Notes: generated by a model not told the origin, from the letters alone. DNA of 64,000 nt from Sphingomonas sp. BAUL-RG-20F-R05-02 (GCF_022662305.1 NZ_JAKNQH010000003.1:124001-188000), one strand, 5' to 3'; shown: positions 16,762-28,329, numbered from the stretch's first letter. Numbers and translations are program-made.

Positions 16762-18228
16762 TTACTTCTTCCCCGAGGTATCCCCGCCGCGCCATGCCCG
16801 CTCGAACGGCAGGCGCCAGGCGTGCGGCGCGATGAGCTGGTGGATCGACTTCGGTCCCCACGAACCCGGCTCGTACAGCCGTACCGGGGGTGGGTTCTCC
16901 AGCAGCGGGGCGGAGGCGCGCCACAGGCTTTCGATGCCCTCGGCGGTAGTGAACAAGGTGCGGTCGCCGCGCATCGCGTCGAGGATCAGGCGTTCATATG
17001 CCTCAAGCACCTCGTCGATCCGCCCGGTCTCCTGCAACGCGAACTGCATCGACAGCTTGTCGAGCCGCATCCCGGGTCCGGGCCGCTTGCCGTAGAACGA
17101 CAGCGATACACGCGAGGCATCGGCGAGGTCGAAGGTCAGGTGATCCGGCCCCTGCGAGCCGACGCCGGAGCCGGCCGGGAACATGCTCTTGGGCGGCTCG
17201 CGAAACGCGATCGAGATGATCCGCTGCCCCTCGGCGAGCTTCTTGCCGGTGCGCAGGTAGAACGGCACCCCCGCCCAGCGCCAGTTGTCGATCTGGCACT
17301 TCAGCGCGATGAACGTCTCGGTATCGGACTGCGGATCGACGCCCTCCTCGTCGCGGTAGCCGACATATTGCCCGCGCACCACGTCATGCGGGTCAAGCGG
17401 CAGCATCGAGCGGAACACCTTGTTCTTCTCCTCGCCGATCGGGCCGGGTTCGAGCGAGGTCGGCGGCTCCATCGCCATGAAGCCGAGGATCTGGAACAGG
17501 TGCGTCACCACCATGTCGCGGAACGCGCCGGTGCTTTCGTAAAAGCCGATGCGTTTGCCCAGGCCCAGCGTCTCGGGAACGTCGATCTGGACGTGATCGA
17601 TGAAGTTGCGGTTCCAGATCGGCTCGAACAGGCCGTTGGCGAAGCGGAAGGCGAGGATGTTCTGCGCGGGTTCCTTGCCAAGGAAATGGTCGATGCGGAA
17701 GATCTGCTCCTCCGCGAAAATCTCGTGCAGCTTGGCGTTCAGCTCGACCGCGCTGGCAAGGTCGACGCCAAACGGCTTCTCCATCACCACGCGCGACCGC
17801 TCGATCAATCCGGCCTGCCCGAGCATTCGCGCACTCGACAGCGCGGCGCTCGGCGGTACGCTGAGGTAGTGCAGCCGGCGGCTTTCGGTGCCGAGGCTCT
17901 GTTCGGCCGCCAGCACGACTTCGCGTAGCTTCTCCGGCCCGGCAGCGATCGGCAGATAATCGAGCAACGCGGCAAATGCGTCCCATTCGGCATCCGCCAC
18001 CGGCCGCGTGCCGAACTCGTCGAGCGCGGCGCGCGCGAAGCTGCGGAACGCATCTGCATCCATTTCGTCGAGCGACATGCCGATGATCCGGCAATCCGGA
18101 ATGAACCCCTCGCTGATGAGGTGGAACATGCCCGGCAGCAGCTTGCGCCGCGCCAGATCGCCGGTCGCGCCGATCAGCACCACCACCTGAGGGTATTTCG
18201 GACCGACCGAGAGAGACGCCTTCGACAT
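16762..18228 (-). CDS. zwf: Glucose-6-phosphate 1-dehydrogenase
   Basis: This enzyme oxidises glucose-6-phosphate to 6-phosphogluconolactone with NAD(P)+, feeding the Entner-Doudoroff and pentose-phosphate routes. The 488-residue protein has the cofactor motif GATGDLARRKLLP near residue 19, EKPFG, the active-site RIDHFLGKEPAQN, and RTGKKL further on. The C-terminus ends with the family's WGP-x-S pattern (SWGPKSIHQLIAPH). I chose ATG at 18228 (MSKASLSVGPKYP), which has GGGG six bases upstream; an in-frame start 16 codons earlier gives an unlikely basic extension. No other ED genes are adjacent. Confidence 0.95.
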   Translation of the reverse strand: MSKASLSVGPKYPQVVVLIGATGDLARRKLLPGMFHLISEGFIPDCRIIGMSLDEMDADAFRSFARAALDEFGTRPVADAEWDAFAALLDYLPIAAGPEKLREVVLAAEQSLGTESRRLHYLSVPPSAALSSARMLGQAGLIERSRVVMEKPFGVDLASAVELNAKLHEIFAEEQIFRIDHFLGKEPAQNILAFRFANGLFEPIWNRNFIDHVQIDVPETLGLGKRIGFYESTGAFRDMVVTHLFQILGFMAMEPPTSLEPGPIGEEKNKVFRSMLPLDPHDVVRGQYVGYRDEEGVDPQSDTETFIALKCQIDNWRWAGVPFYLRTGKKLAEGQRIISIAFREPPKSMFPAGSGVGSQGPDHLTFDLADASRVSLSFYGKRPGPGMRLDKLSMQFALQETGRIDEVLEAYERLILDAMRGDRTLFTTAEGIESLWRASAPLLENPPPVRLYEPGSWGPKSIHQLIAPHAWRLPFERAWRGGDTSGKK

Positions 18229-18326
18229 CGAGAACCCCGCGAATTCGTTGCGCTGCCGTCCCTGCCGGAGCGGCATTCGATAGGCAAACGCTACGGCGCG
18301 GTAATCTTTCCGCTCAGATCGCGCGG

Positions 18327-21005
<2,679 letters not shown>

Positions 21006-21055
21006 CGTCGCCCGGCACGCCGGGGTCTTGCAGTATCGCGGAGGCGGGTGCGGGC

Positions 21056-22102
21056 TTACCCCGCCATCGTCATCGGCTCCAGCCCGGCGAGCCGCGTCAC
21101 CACCGGCGGCTTCGGCAGCGCGCGCGGGGTGAGACCTCGCACCGACCGCGCGATCTCGGCGATATGCGCGGGCGTCGATCCGCAGCACCCACCGAGGATG
21201 TTGACCTGCCCGGCATCGGCCCATTCCTTGACGAGGCCGGCGGTGGTCTCCGGCATTTCGTCATACTGGCCAAGCTCGTTGGGCAGCCCGGCGTTCGGGT
21301 ACACCATGATGAGCGTATCGGCGATGCCCGCCAGCGTCTTGACGTGCGGGCGCAACTGCTCCGCCCCGAACGAGCAGTTCAGCCCGATCGTCACCGGCCG
21401 CGCGTGGCGCACCGCATGCCAGAACGCCTCGACCGTATGGCCCGACAGGTTGCGCCCGGACAGATCGGTCAGCGTCATCGACAGCATGATCGGCACGTCG
21501 CGCCCCAGTGCATCACCCGCCTCGATCGCCGCCATGATGCCGGCCTTGGCGTTGAGCGTATCGAACACCGTCTCGATCAGGATGAAGTCCGCGCCGCCTT
21601 CCAGCAAGGCGTCGGTCTGCTCGCGGTACACGTCCTTCAGATAATCGAAGTCGATCTCGCGGTAGCCAGGATCGTTGACGTCCGGGCTCAGCGACAAGGT
21701 CTTGTTGGTCGGCCCGATCGCGCCTGCCACGAAGCGCGGGCGGCCGTCGCGCGCCTGATATTCGTCGGCGATACGACGCGCGAGCTGCGCGCTCTGGATG
21801 TTGATATCCTTGACCAGCGCCTCCGCGCCGTAGTCCGCCTGGCTGATAACGTTGGCGGAAAACGTGTTGGTCTCGGCGATATCCGCACCCGCCTCGAAAT
21901 AGGCGCGGTGGATCGTCTCGGGCACTTCCGGCTTCGACAGCGCGAGGATGTCGTTATTGCCCTTCTGATCCTTCAGCAGCCCGAGCGAACCGGCATAATC
22001 GGCCTCGGACAGCTTCCAGTTCTGGATCTCGGTGCCGAACGCGCCGTCGGTGATGAGGATACGCTCGGCGGCTTGCGCGAGCAGGGATTCCCGTGGTGTC
22101 AT
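21056..22102 (-). CDS. metH: Homocysteine S-methyltransferase module of split MetH (part 1)
   Basis: This 348-residue protein is the N-terminal MetH module that binds homocysteine through zinc and accepts the methyl group from methylcobalamin. [12 protein letters not shown] opens the barrel, and the zinc triad is visible as Cys243 ([11 protein letters not shown]) and Cys306-Cys307 ([10 protein letters not shown]). E. coli MetH joins this module to the folate/B12 part in one chain of roughly 1,200 residues; here the two parts together are 1,240. AAGGA lies seven bases before the ATG at 22102; an ATG directly ahead is possible. The gene follows metF by 11 bases and precedes part 2. Confidence 0.95.
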   Translation of the reverse strand: MTPRESLLAQAAERILITDGAFGTEIQNWKLSEADYAGSLGLLKDQKGNNDILALSKPEVPETIHRAYFEAGADIAETNTFSANVISQADYGAEALVKDINIQSAQLARRIADEYQARDGRPRFVAGAIGPTNKTLSLSPDVNDPGYREIDFDYLKDVYREQTDALLEGGADFILIETVFDTLNAKAGIMAAIEAGDALGRDVPIMLSMTLTDLSGRNLSGHTVEAFWHAVRHARPVTIGLNCSFGAEQLRPHVKTLAGIADTLIMVYPNAGLPNELGQYDEMPETTAGLVKEWADAGQVNILGGCCGSTPAHIAEIARSVRGLTPRALPKPPVVTRLAGLEPMTMAG

Positions 22103-22113
22103 CATGATATCCT

Positions 22114-23055
22114 TCAGGCCGCAACCGCAGCCGCGACCGGTGCCTTTGCGCGAAGCCCGAGCAGGTGGCAGATCGCGAAGCTCAGTTCGGCGCGGTTGAG
22201 CGTGTAGAAATGCAGCGAGCGCACGTCGCCCGCATACAGTTTGCGGCACAGTTCGGCGGCGAGCGTCGCGGCGATCAACTGGCGGGCGGTGGCATGATCC
22301 TCCAGCCCGTCGAACAGCCGCCCCAGCCACGCCGGCACCTCGGTGCCACACAGTTTCGACATCTTGACGATGCTGGCGAAATTGGTGACCGGCATGATGC
22401 CGGGCACCATCTCCGCGGTGATCCCGGCGGCGGCGGCGGCATCGCGGAAGCGGAAGAACGTTTCGGGCTGGAAGAAGAACTGCGTGATGCCGCGTGTCGC
22501 GCCTGCGTCGATCTTGCGCTTGAGGTTATCGAGATCGTGCGCGAGGCCCTGCGAATCGGGGTGGCATTCCGGATAGGCGGCGACCGAAATTTCGAACGGA
22601 TGCAGCCGCTTCAGCCCCGCCACCAGATCGGCGGCGTTGGTGTAGCCTTGCGAGTGCGGCACGAACCCGTCCGCGCCCGGCGCATCGCCGCGCAGCGCCA
22701 CGATATGCCGCACGCCGGCCTGCCAATAGGCATCGGCGATCTCGTCGATCTCGCCCTTCGATGCCTCGACGCAGGTGAGATGCGCAGCGGCGGGCATGCT
22801 CGTCTCCGCCTGGATGCGCGCGACGGTGGCGTGGGTGCGCTCCCGCGTCGAACCGCCCGCGCCATAAGTGACCGAGACGAACTCGGGGCGGAACGGCTCG
22901 AGCGTCTTCACCGTCTCCCACAACGCCTCTTCCATCTTCGGCGTCTTGGGCGGGAAGAACTCGAACGACACCGACGTATCGCCCGCCACGTCGGCGAACA
23001 GCGGCGCCTCCAGCGCGCGGCGCGCTTCCTCAAGCTGCGAAACCGAGATCGTCAT
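22114..23055 (-). CDS. metF: 5,10-methylenetetrahydrofolate reductase
   Basis: This flavoenzyme reduces methylene-THF to methyl-THF, the methyl donor for MetH. The 313-residue barrel shows SFEFFPPKTPKMEE near residue 30 (catalytic Glu), SVTYGAGGST, HLTCVEAS, ALRGDAP, and later AAYPECHPDS and GITQFFFQPE. The last 30 residues are a little longer and Ala-rich, which is unremarkable. Its ATG overlaps the regulator's stop by four bases, so the two are translationally coupled. It is the first enzyme gene of a four-gene methionine operon. Confidence 0.96.
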   Translation of the reverse strand: MTISVSQLEEARRALEAPLFADVAGDTSVSFEFFPPKTPKMEEALWETVKTLEPFRPEFVSVTYGAGGSTRERTHATVARIQAETSMPAAAHLTCVEASKGEIDEIADAYWQAGVRHIVALRGDAPGADGFVPHSQGYTNAADLVAGLKRLHPFEISVAAYPECHPDSQGLAHDLDNLKRKIDAGATRGITQFFFQPETFFRFRDAAAAAGITAEMVPGIMPVTNFASIVKMSKLCGTEVPAWLGRLFDGLEDHATARQLIAATLAAELCRKLYAGDVRSLHFYTLNRAELSFAICHLLGLRAKAPVAAAVAA

Positions 23056-24020
23056 GCCGCCTTCACCTCATGTACCGTCTGTTCGGCCGAAGCGCGTTTG
23101 CGCGCCAGCCAGAGTTTCACCGTCAGTTCGCCGCCTTCCAGCGTCTCGATCCGCTCGGGCGCTAGGCCTGCGGCGGCGAACCATGTCGTCATCTGTTCGT
23201 CCGAGAAACCAAGCCGGGTATGCGCGTCGCGCGTGCGCAATTCCTCGCAATCGTGCGGCGCAAAATCGGCGATCAGCAGCCGTCCGCCGCTACCCAGCAC
23301 ACGCGCGGCCTCCGCGATCGCCGCGCCGGGCTGTTGCGCGAAGTGCAGCACATGGTGGACGATGGCAAGATCGGCCGCACCATCGCCAAGCGGCAGCGCA
23401 TAGAGATCGGCCTGCCGCAGTTCGGCATTGTCGATGCCGTGGCTCGACAGTTTTGCGCGGGCAAGGCGCAGCATCTCGGAGCTTCGGTCGATTCCCAAAG
23501 CCTGCTCGGCGTGCCCTGCGAACAGTTCGAGCATGCGGCCCGTGCCGGTGCCGATGTCGATCATCTGCCGCACCTTGTTCTCGCCGAGCACCGCGCCGAT
23601 CGCCGCCTCGACCTGTTCCTCGGCGATGTGGAGCGAGCGGATCGCATCCCATTCGCGCGCATTCGCCTCGAACCATTGCGCCGCCGAGGCCGCGCGGTCG
23701 GCGCGCACCGCCGCCAGCCGCGCCGCATCCGCCGTCGCCCAATGATCCGGCGCGAGCGTGTTCCACGCATCCAGCGCGTCCGCCACCGGCGTTACCCGGT
23801 CCGCCGCGCCCAAGGCCACGAACACCCAGCTGCCCTCCTTGCGTCGTTCCGCCAAACCCGCATCGCACAGGATCTTGACGTGGCGGCTGACGCGCGGCTG
23901 GCTCTGCCCGAGCACCTGCGCGAGTTCGCCGACCGACAGCTCCATTGTGCGCAGCAGCGCCAAGATGCGCAGCCGCGTGCCGTCGGCAAGCGCACGGAAG
24001 ATGTCGAGGGCGATGGTCAT
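23052..24020 (-). CDS. ArsR-family regulator fused to a SAM-dependent methyltransferase domain (SahR-like)
   Basis: The 322-residue protein joins an ArsR winged-helix domain to a class I methyltransferase fold. The winged helix covers about residues 1-85 (ALADGTRLRILALL, LSVGELAQVLGQSQPRVSRHVKIL). The methyltransferase fold covers about 140-320 (MIDIGTGTGRMLELF, ADLAIVHHVLHF, GGRLLIADFAPHD). This architecture, placed ahead of metF/metH, matches the methionine-cycle regulator group of proteobacteria related to SahR, which senses S-adenosylhomocysteine. Ligand binding, rather than catalysis, by the methyltransferase-like domain is inference. A palindromic operator lies 13 bases before its start, so it probably represses its own operon. 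Confidence 0.85.
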   Translation of the reverse strand: MTIALDIFRALADGTRLRILALLRTMELSVGELAQVLGQSQPRVSRHVKILCDAGLAERRKEGSWVFVALGAADRVTPVADALDAWNTLAPDHWATADAARLAAVRADRAASAAQWFEANAREWDAIRSLHIAEEQVEAAIGAVLGENKVRQMIDIGTGTGRMLELFAGHAEQALGIDRSSEMLRLARAKLSSHGIDNAELRQADLYALPLGDGAADLAIVHHVLHFAQQPGAAIAEAARVLGSGGRLLIADFAPHDCEELRTRDAHTRLGFSDEQMTTWFAAAGLAPERIETLEGGELTVKLWLARKRASAEQTVHEVKAA

Positions 24021-24032
24021 CGTGGGAACGAG

Positions 24033-24052
24033 ACATAAAGATATCTTTATAT
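24033..24052. promoter_or_regulatory. Palindromic operator ahead of the methionine operon
   Basis: ACATAAAGATATCTTTATAT is a 20-base palindrome with one mismatched pair; the central 16 bases (24035-24050) are perfect. It is strikingly AT-rich in a GC-rich setting and lies 13 bases upstream of the ArsR-type regulator's ATG, where promoter -10 or start-site occlusion would occur. ArsR-family proteins bind such 12-2-12-like palindromes. I infer it is the autoregulatory site controlling regulator-metF-metH-metH. Confidence 0.75.
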
Positions 24053-24155
24053 GCGGTCAATCACGCGATCGCGTGGCGGTGGACCTTTCCCTCGATTGCA
24101 GGCGTTGTCGCGTTTCAATATCCCCTCATGCATTCATCCTGACGGAGCCGTCACC

Positions 24156-24440
24156 ATGAAGAAGACCCTTCTCCTTGCTCTCGCCGCCACCATTGCGCTC
24201 GCCTCGTGCAGCCAGAAGGCGCAGGATGAAAGCGCGCAGGCCGCCGACACCACGGCCGCCGATGCCAACGCCACCATGCGCACCGCCGCCAACAGCACCG
24301 AAGCCGCCGCTGACAAGGCGTTCGGATCGGCGGAGGCGACGATGGACAATGCCGGCGATGCGATCGGCAACGCCGCCGACAAGGCCAAGGACAAGACCGG
24401 CCAGGCGCTTAAGGATGCCGGCAACACGGTCGAGAATTGA
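24156..24440 (+). CDS. Small Ala-rich helical lipoprotein
   Basis: The 94-residue precursor starts MKKTLLLALAATIALASC, a lipoprotein signal with the lipidated cysteine at residue 18. The mature part is an alanine, aspartate and lysine-rich amphipathic helix region (AADKAFGSAEATMDNAGDAIGNAADKAKDK) with heptad-like alanines, reminiscent of Lpp/LEA-type envelope proteins. GGAG lies eight bases before the ATG. It is divergent from the methionine operon. A second small lipoprotein gene follows almost at once. No specific function can be assigned. Confidence 0.75.
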   Translation: MKKTLLLALAATIALASCSQKAQDESAQAADTTAADANATMRTAANSTEAAADKAFGSAEATMDNAGDAIGNAADKAKDKTGQALKDAGNTVEN

Positions 24441-24445
24441 TCGCG

Positions 24446-24646
24446 GTGCGCCGCGGTTTTGCCCTCGTAGTTGCGTGTGCGCTCCCGCTGGCGCTCGTCG
24501 CGTGCGGATCGAACACCACGCCGGGCGCGATGAGCGGCAGCGAGGCGCAGCAGCTCAATGACGCGGCGATGATGCTCGACGCCAACAGCATGGATGCCAA
24601 CGCCGCCACCATCGTCGACGACAATACGCAGGATAACAGCGAATGA
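24446..24646 (+). CDS. Very small lipoprotein
   Basis: The 66-residue product begins at GTG 24446 (MRRGFALVVACALPLALVACGSN), with a clear lipoprotein signal and lipobox LVAC. A TTG three codons earlier is an alternative start and would overlap the previous stop. The mature part is short, acidic, Asn/Ala-rich and shows no domain. Its stop overlaps the aldo/keto reductase start as ATGA, so it is translationally coupled to that gene. Confidence 0.6.
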   Translation: MRRGFALVVACALPLALVACGSNTTPGAMSGSEAQQLNDAAMMLDANSMDANAATIVDDNTQDNSE

Positions 24647-25590
24647 CCGAACTCCGCCGCTTGGGGGCAACCAATCTCCACATCCTGCCGCTGGTACTCG
24701 GCGGCAACGTGTTCGGCTGGACCGCCGACCGCACCGCCAGCTTCGCCGTGCTCGACGCGTTCGTTGCCGGCGGTGGCACGATGATCGATACCGCCGACAT
24801 GTATTCCAACTGGGTGCCGGGGCATCACGGCGGCGAATCGGAAACCATCCTCGGCGAATGGCTGAAAGCCTCGGGTAAGCGCGATTCGGTGGTGATCGCT
24901 ACCAAGGTCGGCATGCTCCCGGTCGAGAACGGCTCGTCCTTGTCGGCACAGGCGATCGTCGCCGGGTGCGACGCCTCGCTACAGCGGCTCGGCATTGATA
25001 CGATCGACCTCTATTACGCGCACAAGGATGACGCGGACGTACCGCTCGACGAAATGACCGAGGCGTTCGCTTCCTTGGTCAAGGCGGGCAAGGTGCGCGC
25101 GCTTGGCGCGTCCAATTTCCACGCCATGCGGCTGAAGGCCGCGGTCGATACCGCGCGCGCTGCCGGTATCCCGCATTTTCAGGTGTTGCAGCCCGAATAT
25201 AACCTCGTCAGCCGCCACCATTTCGAGGGGCAGTTGCAGGACTATTGCGTCGAGAACAACATCGGCGTGGTGCCCTATTATGGGCTCGCGTCGGGCTTTC
25301 TCACCGGCAAGTATCGCTCGGCCGATGATATGAAAAAGAGCGCGCGCGGCGGCGGCATGGCCGACCTCATCACTCAGAAATCGGGCGTTCTCGCCGCGAT
25401 GGATGGCGTCGCGGCGGAGACCGGCGCAACGCTCGCGCAGATCGCGCTTGCCTGGCTCGCCGCGCAACCGGGCGTGGTGGCGCCGATCGCCAGCGCCACG
25501 AGCGTCGCACAGGTCGAGGATCTGCTCGGCGCGACGCGGCTCGTGCTGAGCGCGGAGCAAATCGACCGGTTGAGCGACGCGGGGGCGTAA
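24643..25590 (+). CDS. Aldo/keto reductase
   Basis: The 315-residue NADPH-dependent reductase has the TIM-barrel active site: MIDTADMYSNW (Asp and Tyr), VIATKVGM (Lys) and IDLYYAHKDD (His). The C-terminal NADPH site is marked by APIASATSVAQVEDLL. Its N-terminus LRRLGATNLHILPLVLGGNVFGW is typical of the YajO/Tas-like group acting on general aldehydes. Substrate is unknown. The start overlaps the upstream lipoprotein stop, and the end lies inside a terminator hairpin. Confidence 0.92.
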   Translation: MTELRRLGATNLHILPLVLGGNVFGWTADRTASFAVLDAFVAGGGTMIDTADMYSNWVPGHHGGESETILGEWLKASGKRDSVVIATKVGMLPVENGSSLSAQAIVAGCDASLQRLGIDTIDLYYAHKDDADVPLDEMTEAFASLVKAGKVRALGASNFHAMRLKAAVDTARAAGIPHFQVLQPEYNLVSRHHFEGQLQDYCVENNIGVVPYYGLASGFLTGKYRSADDMKKSARGGGMADLITQKSGVLAAMDGVAAETGATLAQIALAWLAAQPGVVAPIASATSVAQVEDLLGATRLVLSAEQIDRLSDAGA

Positions 25591-25600
25591 CCCCCGCGTC
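25576..25600 (+). terminator. Hairpin overlapping the aldo/keto reductase stop codon
   Basis: GACGCGGGGG (25576-25585) pairs perfectly with CCCCCGCGTC (25591-25600) around the loop CGTAA. The loop contains the reductase stop codon TAA at 25588-25590. No T-run follows, but the stem is a 10-bp all-strong duplex in a convergent gap of only 11 bases, so it could stop transcription from both sides. Confidence 0.6.
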
Positions 25601-25601
25601 G

Positions 25602-25955
25602 TCATCGTCTCGCCGACGGACCCCGTTCAGCGTCGGAAGACGCCGAGGGGGATCCTCTTCCCTGAACGCCTTCGACGATCATGACCCGATACTCGCCGGC
25701 TTTCAGGCGGTGCTGCATCGCCGCCTGATAGCCTGGTCCATGATACCATGCCCGCGCGTCTTCGACGCTCGGGAACTCCAGCACGACGACACCGTCCGGC
25801 GCGGGGCCCTCCAGCGCTTCCACCGTGCCGTAGAAGGCGAGCCGCTTGACCGGAAACCCCTCGCTCCCGCGTTCGCGGTTCATCCGCTCATATTCCGCCA
25901 TCTCAGCGGAATTGTGAACCGGCTCGTCACGGATGAAGAGGATGTAGGCGCTCAT
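25602..25955 (-). CDS. DUF1330 protein
   Basis: The 117-residue protein matches the DUF1330 alpha/beta-barrel fold: MSAYILFIRDEPVHN, VKRLAFYGTVEALEG, GVVVLEFPSVEDARAWYHGPGYQAA and HRLKAGEYRVMIVEGV. These are small ferredoxin-like stress or monooxygenase-fold proteins with no settled role. The last 18 residues (RGSPSASSDAERGPSARR) are polar and probably disordered. It follows the guanylyltransferase gene by 10 bases on the same strand. Confidence 0.85.
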   Translation of the reverse strand: MSAYILFIRDEPVHNSAEMAEYERMNRERGSEGFPVKRLAFYGTVEALEGPAPDGVVVLEFPSVEDARAWYHGPGYQAAMQHRLKAGEYRVMIVEGVQGRGSPSASSDAERGPSARR

Positions 25956-25965
25956 CGTTGCTCTC

Positions 25966-27042
25966 TCACGCGACCGGTTGCTGGTTCTTCATCGCCTCGA
26001 TCAGCTTCTTGACCTCCTGGCTGCGGCCGCGCGGCAGGATCAGCACGTCATTGCCGCTCGCCACCACGATCAGATCGTCCACCCCGACGATGGCGACACG
26101 CACGCCGTCTGTGCGCACTAGGCAGTTGGTCGTCTCGATCGCGATCACCTCACCGGCGGCCCCGCTCGAATGCGCGTTGCCGGCGGCGTCGAGATCGCTG
26201 ATCGCGTGGAGCGCGTCCCAGCTGCCGACGTCGTTCCAGCCCATGCTGACCGGCACCACCGCGACGCGCTCGGCCTTCTCCATCACCGCATAGTCAATCG
26301 AATTGTCCGGCGAGCCCGCGAACGCCTCCACGTCCGGGAAGATGCGCTTGCCGTCGTGGTTAGCCTTCGCCATCGCAAGCTGGCAGGCGGCGAGCATCGT
26401 CGGAGCATGGGTCGAGAGCGCGTCGAGATACGTGTCGGCACGGAACAGGAAGATGCCGCCGTTCCAGGTGTGGTCGCCCGCCTCCAGCATCGCCTCCGCC
26501 TTGTCGCGCGGCGGCTTCTCGACGAAGTGCGCGACACGGTGCACGCCGCCGCCGATTTCCTCGCCGACCTTGATCCAGCCGTAGCCGGTCTCGGCCGCGT
26601 CGGGAGCGATGCCGAACGTGACCAGCCAGCCGTCCGCGACGAGCGGCAGCGCGGCCTGGATCGCGTCGTGGAACGCAGCGACATCGGCGATGACGTGATC
26701 CGACGGCATGACCAGCAGCGGGCTCGAACCCTCGGCCGCGAGCGCGGCAAGCGCAATCGCCGGTGCGGTGTTGCGCGCGATCGGCTCCAGAATGATCGCC
26801 TGCGCATTGGCGCCGATGTGGTCGAGCTGCTCGTCGACCATGTCGGCATGGCGTGCGTTGGCGACCACGATCGGGCCGCTGAAATGCTCGCCCTTGGCAC
26901 GCATGGCGGTGAGCTGGAGCATCGTCTCCTCGGCGGTCAGCGCGAGCATCTGCTTCGGGCGCTCCGGGCGCGACATCGGCCAAAGCCGCGTTCCCGACCC
27001 GCCGGACAGGATGACAGGCGTGATCGAGGTAGAAAGCGGCAT
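25966..27042 (-). CDS. manC: Mannose-1-phosphate guanylyltransferase
   Basis: The enzyme makes GDP-mannose from GTP and mannose-1-phosphate for exopolysaccharide and glycoconjugate synthesis. The 358-residue protein shows ILSGGSGTRLWPMSRPERPKQML (nucleotidyltransferase signature), EPIARNTAPAIALAA, VMPSDHVI, FVEKP, and WNGGIFLFRADTYL. Its length matches the short single-domain form; it lacks the C-terminal isomerase half of AlgA/XanB-type proteins. ATG at 27042 has GGAG eight bases upstream, with a GTG directly before it. No other polysaccharide genes adjoin it. Confidence 0.93.
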   Translation of the reverse strand: MPLSTSITPVILSGGSGTRLWPMSRPERPKQMLALTAEETMLQLTAMRAKGEHFSGPIVVANARHADMVDEQLDHIGANAQAIILEPIARNTAPAIALAALAAEGSSPLLVMPSDHVIADVAAFHDAIQAALPLVADGWLVTFGIAPDAAETGYGWIKVGEEIGGGVHRVAHFVEKPPRDKAEAMLEAGDHTWNGGIFLFRADTYLDALSTHAPTMLAACQLAMAKANHDGKRIFPDVEAFAGSPDNSIDYAVMEKAERVAVVPVSMGWNDVGSWDALHAISDLDAAGNAHSSGAAGEVIAIETTNCLVRTDGVRVAIVGVDDLIVVASGNDVLILPRGRSQEVKKLIEAMKNQQPVA

Positions 27043-27082
27043 CACAAAGTCTCCGAGTATTTTGATGGGCTGTCATGTATCG

Positions 27083-27250
27083 CTAGCTGGTTGATCGATC
27101 CAGCGTAAACGGTTGCGTGGCGACGCGCCTTACCAGAACGGACATCTGGTCGTTACCTTTCTCGCGATCGCCCAGAACAACATGCTTGGTGCCCATCGCG
27201 GCTTGTGCTTGGTTGGCGATGTACGCAGACGCTTGAGCCGGTAGCGCCAT
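27083..27250 (-). CDS. Possible small protein in the manC-lyase gap
   Basis: A 55-residue reading frame (MALPAQASAYIANQAQAAMG at its start, LDRSTS at its end) fills most of the 235-base gap. Unlike the Arg/Pro-rich shadows common in this DNA, it has balanced composition with Gln, Asn, Lys and Asp. Codon choice is only moderately GC-ending, with CAA for Gln several times, and there is no clear ribosome site. I do not recognise it. It may be real or chance. Confidence 0.28.
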   Translation of the reverse strand: MALPAQASAYIANQAQAAMGTKHVVLGDREKGNDQMSVLVRRVATQPFTLDRSTS

Positions 27251-27280
27251 CATGGGCTTACGCGCAGGGAAGGAAATCGG

Positions 27281-28174
27281 ATGACGGCAACGGCGGAGGT
27301 GTTCGGCGCGCGTTCGTGGCTGTTCGCGCCCGGCGACAGCGCGAAGAAGATGACCAAGGCCACCGCCAGCGCGGCCGACATCGTGCTGATCGATCTGGAA
27401 GATGCGGTGGCGGAGGCCGAGAAACCGTGCGCCCGCGCTGCCGTTCGCGACTTCCTCGCGGCGCAGGCTGATGGGCACGAGCGGCTGTGGGTGCGGGTCA
27501 ACCCGCTCGACGGGCCGCACACGCTGGCGGATCTCGCGGCGGTGATGCCGGGGCGGCCGGGCGGGATCATGCTGCCGAAAGCGAACGGTCGCGACGATGT
27601 CGAGCGGCTCGACCATTACCTGTCAGCGTTCGAGGCGGCGCATGGGATCGACGTCGGTGCTACCAAGGTGATCGTGCTGGTCACCGAGACGGCGGCGGCG
27701 ATGTTCCGGACCGGCGATTATGCCGGCGCGCCGCGTCTGGTGGCGTTGACCTGGGGCGCGGAGGACCTTGCCGATGCGCTCGGCGCGAGCGTCAATCGCA
27801 ATGACGATGGCGGCTACGGCTTCACCTATGAACTCGCACGCAGCCTGTGCCTGCTCGGCGCGGCGGCGGCGGGCGTGGCGGCGATCGAAACGATCCAGGC
27901 CGATTTCCGCGATCTCGACGGCTTGCGGACGCGCGCGGAGAAAGTGCGGCGTGACGGCTATCGCGGGATGCTGGCGATCCATCCGGCACAGGTCGAGGTC
28001 ATAAACGCCGCCTTCTCGCCGAGTGCCGAGGAGATTGCGGCGGCGAAGCGGATCGTCGATCTGTTCGCGGCCAATCCCGGCGTTGGCACGATTGCGGACG
28101 TGAGCGGAATGCTCGACCGGCCGCACCTCGCTCGCGCGCAGGCGCTGCTGCGGCAGGCGGGGGTGGGCGGCTAG
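27281..28174 (+). CDS. HpcH/HpaI-CitE-type CoA ester lyase
   Basis: The 297-residue TIM-barrel enzyme has the CitE/malyl-CoA-lyase pattern: RSWLFAPGDSAKKMTKA, VLIDLEDAVAEAEK (metal-binding acidic residues), LWVRVNPLDG, GIMLPKA, and GYRGMLAIHPAQVEVIN. It should cleave or form a beta-hydroxyacyl-CoA ester such as citramalyl- or malyl-CoA; the exact substrate cannot be read. GGAAGGAA precedes the ATG. With the downstream TetR gene, acyl-CoA dehydrogenase and thiolase it may belong to an acyl-CoA breakdown locus. Confidence 0.87.
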   Translation: MTATAEVFGARSWLFAPGDSAKKMTKATASAADIVLIDLEDAVAEAEKPCARAAVRDFLAAQADGHERLWVRVNPLDGPHTLADLAAVMPGRPGGIMLPKANGRDDVERLDHYLSAFEAAHGIDVGATKVIVLVTETAAAMFRTGDYAGAPRLVALTWGAEDLADALGASVNRNDDGGYGFTYELARSLCLLGAAAAGVAAIETIQADFRDLDGLRTRAEKVRRDGYRGMLAIHPAQVEVINAAFSPSAEEIAAAKRIVDLFAANPGVGTIADVSGMLDRPHLARAQALLRQAGVGG

Positions 28175-28329
28175 CTGCGGCTTGATCGCGGCGCCGACAG
28201 GCATGCGCGGGCGGCAAAGCTATCAGCACTCAGGCCACCATGCTCCGCACTTGATCGTGGCCCACGCAGCGCCGTGGGGTAACGTATCAGCAGGGCCCGG
28301 TCTGTTTGCGGATGAAGCGTTGCCGCCGC

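Noticed and set aside
24021..24155. SAM or SAH riboswitch ahead of the methionine operon
   Set aside because: Only 13 bases separate the operator from the start codon and no aptamer-like stem series is visible; the ArsR operator explains control better.
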